64,000 nucleotides of DNA from Manduca sexta. Lineage: Eukaryota > Arthropoda > Insecta > Lepidoptera > Sphingidae. The position numbers and the translations under genes are program-made. The stretch lies in assembly GCF_014839805.1 (NCBI RefSeq), contig NC_051117.1, positions 2,046,001 to 2,110,000 of the forward strand, read 5' to 3'. The notes under the pieces are model-generated. The model did not search any database. It saw only the letters and a program-made list of their open reading frames with translations, and was not told where the DNA came from. The stretch's first letter is position 1, and each line of letters starts with the position of its first letter. This document shows positions 57,934-64,000 of the stretch, in pieces.

Positions 57934-60900
57934 AAACTGACAGCATTATTGACGTAACACGAAACGAATATAGAACTCTAATAAAATAATAACTGAATGA
58001 ATGTTAAGGATTTTGTCTATTCTATTGGATATTCTTGACTAGAATATATATTGTCATCAGGGTTGCACCATAAGATAGATGATAGAAATTGGCACTATTT
58101 TTTTATCTACTGTCATCGACATTTTGTTTGACACTGACACCAGTGAATGAAGCCACAGACATAATTTGTGACCTTGCGCAAAATGACATGTTTAGAGATT
58201 ATTTATATTATTTTATTGGTTTGAAATATTATTTTATTTACTGACACGGAATACGAATAATCACTTCCATAATATTATTTTTTATCTATTTCTGCTTATA
58301 TTTTTTAGTTGTAAGGAATACATAGGTTACACAATTCACCAAATTGTATTATTGTAAGATAGATGGGACCAATAATGTAAGTTCTGACATAGAAGCAGCG
58401 ATTTTCAACCTTACGTCTATATACGTTTTATATGAATATATAATTATAAATACCGCGTTAAGACGCTCAGTGTTCTTTCTTGTTAAAATAATGTAAGCTG
58501 TATGATTATGCATATATGGTTGATTTTTAATTAATTTGAAATTTAGTTATCGCTGCTGCTACGTCGATGCCAGCTAATGTAGGTTTGGAATATCGAAGTC
58601 AATTAAGTTTTATTGTTGGTGCTGGAATGTTACAAACTGTTCTAATAAAATAAATCATATCCACATAGATATTTCTCTGCACCATGGATTTTGTATAATA
58701 ACGAGTTTATTTTCGGCCATAGTTTTAAAAGAGGTAAAACTATCCTATTTATACCAGTGTACAGCATAATCTGATCGGATACTGTGGGCATTCAGATATC
58801 AGTGATTTGTGTATCCTTGACCACGGGTCTGATTGTGTAATGACGTCGTGTATCTTTGAAAATGAAAATGAAAGCTTGTTTATTACAGCAAAACACATAA
58901 AATATGATAGACAAAGAAAATTAAACTTAAAACAGTATAAAAATGTGTTTGCTGATTACAATGTACCTGTGAACTATTTTACTTCGATTTCTTCACTAGG
59001 CAAGCTTGTATCGAAGAAATCGTCCTACGAGTACGAGTATCCTACTACTTTATACATAACGTCATTATACGTTCGGCCCGAGACCGGTAATTTTAAATGT
59101 TAAACTAAAATCTGTTTAAAAGTCAATAGCTGGAGTTAATACTCGATAGACTCTTATGCGGTATTTATAGGTTTAGTTTCCTCTCAATTTAAAAATACTT
59201 GTATCGTAACGACTTCGATTTTAGGATCGATTATGATTGGTCACATCAAGATTTTATACAACACTCGACTTGGATAAGTATTAGTAAGATTTCTAAAATG
59301 TGATATAAAATAAATGAATATATTTCTAGAAAGTTTTTTATTTATATACCACAGTTAAGTTTAGGTGTTGAAGTAATTCTGACGTGGTGCTGACGTTTTC
59401 AGGAACTGAGACTAAACTAGCAAAATAGCAATAGATTGTCGCAAATTCAAGAATCAAATATATCTTCCAATGGTTTTCTTTCCAAAAGTGTTTTGCAAAT
59501 TATCGAAAATAAAGAGAAACGCAAGACGTTCGAATTATTCATTCTAGTCTACTGTATAGGAACAAAGCATTTAAAATAGCTACAATCAAAAAAAACATTG
59601 ACCATACGTGTAGATTCCGGGCTGAGATAGGACCGAAATTCGAAATAAAATCCATTGCATTCATGAACGTGATAAGACGTCCGCCACCGAATTTGTTGCA
59701 CTATAAAGTAGAATAACTTTCCGATAGTCGGCCGCCTGAACGGCTGGGTGTGAGCAAGCCTTTGTTTGCCGAAGCATGGCATAAGGGCGTGTATGCACGT
59801 TCGGTTTAATTGGCGCCGTCCGAAGCGCCTCTCGACCTCGCGCCACCTTTGTGTTGTCCCACAAGTGCTTATTCTGGTAATAAAGGCCACACTCTACCAG
59901 CCGCGTCTACATTATGTCCATACTTATAGTTTAAAATATGTCTTCACAGTTGTAATGTTTTTCACTAGTTTATATTTTGGTAAAGTAATACCAAATTTTA
60001 TGGCGACGTGTAGTGCAGTTCAAATTTTAGAATATATTTAAAAAGTCTAGGAATCGTATTAGGGCCAAATTTTTCGCTGTTAGTTCCACTTCATTATATT
60101 TTGTCATTGCAGATAAGAAACTGAAGTTTTAAAAAACTTAAGTTAGATTATATTGTAGATACTTAGTAAGTATATACATTATACATATTCTCAAAAGTAC
60201 GAGTACCCACAGATATTCTGAAGAATTACCTATTGGGTAGAGAGCTTTTTTACATAAAAAAGTAGATACGGCCTACGGGTAAAGCAAAAAGCTCAGAGCG
60301 TAGGTATTCAGTAAGTATTAATCGATGTATATTGCTTTACGTTGACTCTTCAGAACCATCACAGTTTTTTGAACTTTTATAGCTTTCAGGAGAACTTTAG
60401 GCAAAACTTTACGTTGGTAAGTATTTTATTCATACTTTAATAATGTAATCTTACTTTGTTAGTAAACTGTTTAAGAAAAGTCAAAATACTTATGAGTGAA
60501 ATATGAAATATGTGAAAGTGCTCGTTTGTAATAGTCTTCAAATCGATTTTAATTTGGTATATAGTGATAAAATTACCTATCACTAAAATATAGATAAGAT
60601 TTTAGAAAAAAAGAAAGCCGTAACACAAACAAGTATTTCCAGACAAAAGCACACTAAAGAAAATTTACACTCACGCACACACATAATCTCCCCTTTGCAT
60701 AGGGCAATAAATTTTTTTGGCGCACTTGATTTGACAAATATACGAGTGTAAGATATCACGTGCCGGCCATCTGTATTGCTTAACGAGTTGATAACGCGGC
60801 GTCGCCTGTCTCGCAGCTCCAGGAACGTGAGACAATACTACTAGAATTCCCTTTTATTTGATGCATAGAAATATATGCGGAATGGCGCATACCTACATGT

Positions 60901-61004
60901 ATTTTATGTTATGCGTAAGTGCATTTTTAAATAAATGATGAGCAGTTTGCAGTCATGATAAGTGCGTGTATTCACAGTTTTACGCTACGCTATGAGCGTT
61001 GATT
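57934..61004. other. Intergenic DNA, no supported gene
   Basis: Open frames at 58807-59103 (plus, 98 codons) and 59549-59890 (minus, 113 codons) lack recognisable domains and splice context. The stretch 59640-59870 is GC-richer than its surroundings and may be an unrecognised repeat or exon. The rest is AT-rich and featureless. Confidence 0.35.
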
Positions 61005-61180
61005 ATAATATATTTAAAATTAAACTATTTTTCGGATATTATCGCGGTTTTAATATTTTACTTTACTCCCGACGTTTCGAAGACTGCAGCCTTATGGTCA
61101 CAGGAAGACGGGGTGCCCCGATAAAATCCGAAAAATAGTTTAATATAAATGTCTAACAGTCGCGTAAACATAAGAAATCA
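61005..61180. mobile_element. Fold-back repeat family E, shortened
   Basis: The left arm AAATTAAACTATTTTTCGGA ... CTCCCGACGTTTCGAAGACT is followed by GGTCACAGGAAGACGGGG and then a short right arm, GATAAAATCCGAAAAATAGT. The outer motif CGCGTAAACATAAGAAATC follows, as in other family members. Confidence 0.65.
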
Positions 61181-61461
61181 TTACAATATACTTGTAAGTA
61201 TGTAACAGCACTTATTTGACACGCTCAAAGATTATCAATAAAAGAAAGAATGTCCGACTGTGGAGTTGGAAAGACGTATATCATGCTTTGTCGGAGTGTC
61301 TGCGGAGTTGATTCACACTTTGGGTTTCAATGTTTGCTTGCTAAATAGTTTTTTGTTGGTTCCAGCGTTGGAAGACAAAAAGGTGACATCGTGAAGTGAG
61401 TGAACGCCGGCAAAACGGACGTCGGAGCGACATGGTCGTAAAATTACGACCAAATTCCTTT

Positions 61462-61545
61462 AATAAAGATAAAAAAAGTCCACTGCCTCCCTTAAAGATT
61501 TCAAAAACAACCTGGTAAACGCGGTCTGCATTGAGTTTCTGCGAC
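61462..61545 (-). repeat. Retroelement 3' fragment
   Basis: 'AAGTCCACTGCCTCCCTTAA' and 'agatttcaaaaacaacctgg' match the fragment at 12820-12910 with a small deletion. Confidence 0.4.
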
Positions 61546-61974
61546 CATGAAAAATTTTCAATGCCTAATTGATACCAGCCTCGTACTACTAGTGACCACA
61601 GGCTTCCCCCTATCCTCTACTGTCGCGTTTCCAAACCTTCACGTTTCTGAAAACATATCTCATAACAAATGTACAAACAAACGATATCTCGTCGCGAGTT
61701 CTATTTAACATAGAAACAAAGGCTAGTTTTGAGTACAAAGGGCCGGCGCGGACGTCCGTCCGTCTAACTAGTGCAAGCGCCGGTAATACCTAACGGGAAA
61801 CTAGATCGGTAATGCAAGTTGACGTAGTTTGTGTAACCGACTGCGCGAAATAGTGTACTGAAAAAATATCGCTGATGGTAAACTTAGTACAAATTGCAAT
61901 AAAGATATAACTATGTGAGATGATACGTTTTACGACAGTAGTCGGAATAATGCTGGGCTGTGAGAATGCTAAAT

Positions 61975-62135
61975 GCCTAAAACGTACGTGTCGCGTCCGG
62001 GATCAGACTGTGTTTATCCAGTTTTGAACAGGCCGACATAATTGTGTTGATTGGTGATGGATAAACATCTTGTCGGTCATAAGTCATAACTATCTGAACC
62101 CCACCCTATTTACCAGTTGTATAAATACCTCCTTA
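61975..62135 (-). repeat. SINE family D, partial
   Basis: 'CGTCCGGGATCAGACTGTGT', 'GAACAGGCCGACATAATTGT' and 'AACCCCACCCTATTTACCA' follow the minus-strand order of 25085-25320. Confidence 0.45.
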
Positions 62136-62231
62136 GTTCATTATTTTGTCTCCTGCTTTGCTATAGAGGTAAATGCAAAATTAATATATCCAACTCCTCC
62201 CTATCTTTTTATTTGATTAATTTCGTTGCGG

Positions 62232-62479
62232 GATAATGACATACTAGTGTTCCATAAGATTTGCAAAGCTTCACCACTCGTTGTCATAAAATGCGTGTCA
62301 CTGCGGATCTTTACAGGAGTTGTAGTGGGGGTGCAAGGGCGATAAAGTCTTACCAGATAATGACAAACTAGTGTTGGATGAGACTTGCCGGCCTTCACCG
62401 ATTAGTGTTACAAAATGCGTGTCACTGCGGATCTTTACAAGAGTTGTACTGGGGTTGTGAAGGTGGTAAAGTCTTGCCA
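62232..62479. repeat. Tandem duplication, 124-bp period
   Basis: Copies at 62232-62355 and 62356-62479 both contain GATAATGACA, ACTAGTGTT, 'aaaatgcgtgtcactgcgga', TCTTTACA, GAGTTGTA and AAAGTCTT. The middle block is identical for at least 28 bp. Open frames on both strands here derive from the repeat. Confidence 0.75.
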
Positions 62480-63767
62480 GTTGTATATCATGGTTTTACC
62501 GTGGTATCCCATCAGGTGCAATGGGGTTATTGCTGTGCTTGAATACAAAAAGTTTTTCACACGGTTTCCTTACAAAAAAATAGGCGAGCATGAAGACTGG
62601 ATTTTGAAAATACTTTCCCAAAGGGCATTAAACGAACACATAATAGGTCGATAGCTGTTTAAACCAATTTGGTAAGCTGACATCTTTAAGCCGTATAATC
62701 AGCTTAGTTTAGAAACTGACCATTAACCTGGTATCTTCAAATACACTTAATTTCAGGCAGTTTTATGAGCTAAAGCGAAACATTAACCTAGTACTTCTGT
62801 CAGGTCATCGCTCTGGCAAAGTAGGCCGCCATAGATATCGTGGAACATTAATTGCGTAAGTGGCGGATTTTATACCGATGAGGTTCTGGATTCGATTTCC
62901 AAGTGATGTTAATATATTTCTGTTGCTGTTATACGATTGGCTTTACTTATAGCCCCAAATGGACTTAAAAGTCAGTATCTTGTTCAAAGTATGACATTTT
63001 GCTGGCTCTCTAGTACAAGGTTGTATGTAAATTTTTAGTAATATTGCAAAATGAGATTTAAAAAATGCTATGTTAGTTAAAATAGGGAAGACAATAAGTC
63101 ATGATTAACTGAAAATAGTTACAGTGATATTTTTCAAACAGCTAACACTAATTGTGAGAGATATATATAAACTGAAGAAGGGGTATATGCTTAACAATTT
63201 TATTGCCAATATAAAAAAAAAATACACACACAGAGACAAGCTCTTTATCCCTAAACGTGCACTCTCTTTTCGTCGTGTGTATTCCGTCCCATAAAGCCTA
63301 GGGTGCGAGCATATCACTGAACACTAGACCTCAGCATTGCAGTTGTACCATAATACAAAAATAAATTAAAACAAACATAATATCAATATAAATAAGTAAC
63401 ATATTATTATGGTTTATGGATTAAAACTGACTTGCACTCAATGCTTGCACAATATTGTAAATTTGGAAGCCTTGCATCGCCGCAATCGGTTAACATAAAC
63501 ATTACAAGTAATACAAACCCAAACAAGCTTCTAAATTCAATTGATATATCATAGCTTAACAATATAAAGACGTACGAAGGCCGTTACTCCAACACGTAGT
63601 AAATAATTCACATCCATCGATTCCTTTGGTTTTGATTTCCAAGGACACGGTATGTAATGAAAATATAATGCCGAATTCGTGAGAACCCACTGGGGTTGAG
63701 AGATATGGGGCCGCAGATTCAATCTTTGATATTGTCATAAATATTTTAGTGTTCTTAAAATTTTTGT
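62480..63767. other. Intergenic DNA, nothing identified
   Basis: AT-rich, with a possible SINE family B remnant at about 63238-63320 (GTGTATTCCGTCCCATAAAG). No gene is visible. Confidence 0.35.
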
Positions 63768-63862
63768 TCATTGAAATAAAACTATTTTTTGGATTATATC
63801 GTGGTTTTATATTATAATTTTCTGTCGACGTTTCGAAGACTGCAGTCTTGTCACAGGGAAGA
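63768..63862 (+). repeat. Family E half-copy
   Basis: CATTGAAATAAAACTATTTT, 'ttggattatatcgtggtttt' and CGACGTTTCGAAGACTGCAG repeat the left arm of the fold-back family. Confidence 0.55.
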
Positions 63863-63951
63863 TTGTGTGTTAGTGTGCAATGCCAGTGTAATTATTGAGA
63901 CTCACTGTCCATGAGACTGAGTGAGTGAAGTGCAAAACCTATTTTATAATT

Positions 63952-63976
63952 GAAAGAAAGAAAGAAAAGAACATAA
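63952..63976. repeat. (GAAA)n microsatellite
   Basis: GAAAGAAAGAAAGAAAAG near the end of the window. Confidence 0.6.
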
Positions 63977-64000
63977 ACAATGAGAATGTCTATATATAAA

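Overview
The window looks like a moth or butterfly (Lepidoptera) nuclear chromosome. It is AT-rich, intron-rich eukaryotic DNA packed with small transposons of kinds I know from lepidopteran genomes: Helitrons ending in a GC hairpin plus CTAG, several tRNA-derived SINE families, TIR-type MITEs, and non-LTR retrotransposons with (AAAT)n tails. Order is inferred from repeats and gene structure; I cannot name a species. A run of exactly 500 N (20888-21387) is probably a placeholder for an assembly gap of unknown true size.

Layout. 1-15.5 kb is a transposon field with no host gene that I recognise. It holds a nearly intact non-LTR retrotransposon (816-3955), nested SINE/MITE/LINE insertions at 8.3-9.7 kb and a fold-back repeat family. 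16.09-19.90 kb carries the first two coding exons of a sugar-transporter-like (MFS, Tret1-like) gene. Its remaining exons are not visible and may lie in the gap. 20-34 kb is mostly repeats, including three Helitrons with clean ends. 34.05-34.21 kb is a first coding exon of an unrecognised gene on the minus strand, divergent from the snRNP-G gene (35021-36962, + strand, 3 exons, 76 aa, complete).

39.40-56.36 kb is a complete + strand gene for an SLC12A9-type cation-chloride cotransporter. I assembled it as 19 coding exons with GT/AG borders; the total is 2814 nt, 937 aa plus stop, with every phase matching. Its introns hold many SINEs, MITEs, a Helitron and a minus-strand LINE fragment. Two splice acceptors are unusual: one sits directly after a retroelement tail, the other at the end of a tandemly duplicated 105-bp block. 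56.4-64 kb has no gene I can support; it holds a near-perfect 358-bp hairpin element flanked by TTAA, fold-back repeats and a 124-bp tandem duplication.

The host genes are unrelated housekeeping or transport functions and show no joint pathway. I saw no CRISPR array, operon or defence locus, and nothing I would call a new biological system. The best material for follow-up is the transposon architecture and its effect on splicing of the transporter gene.
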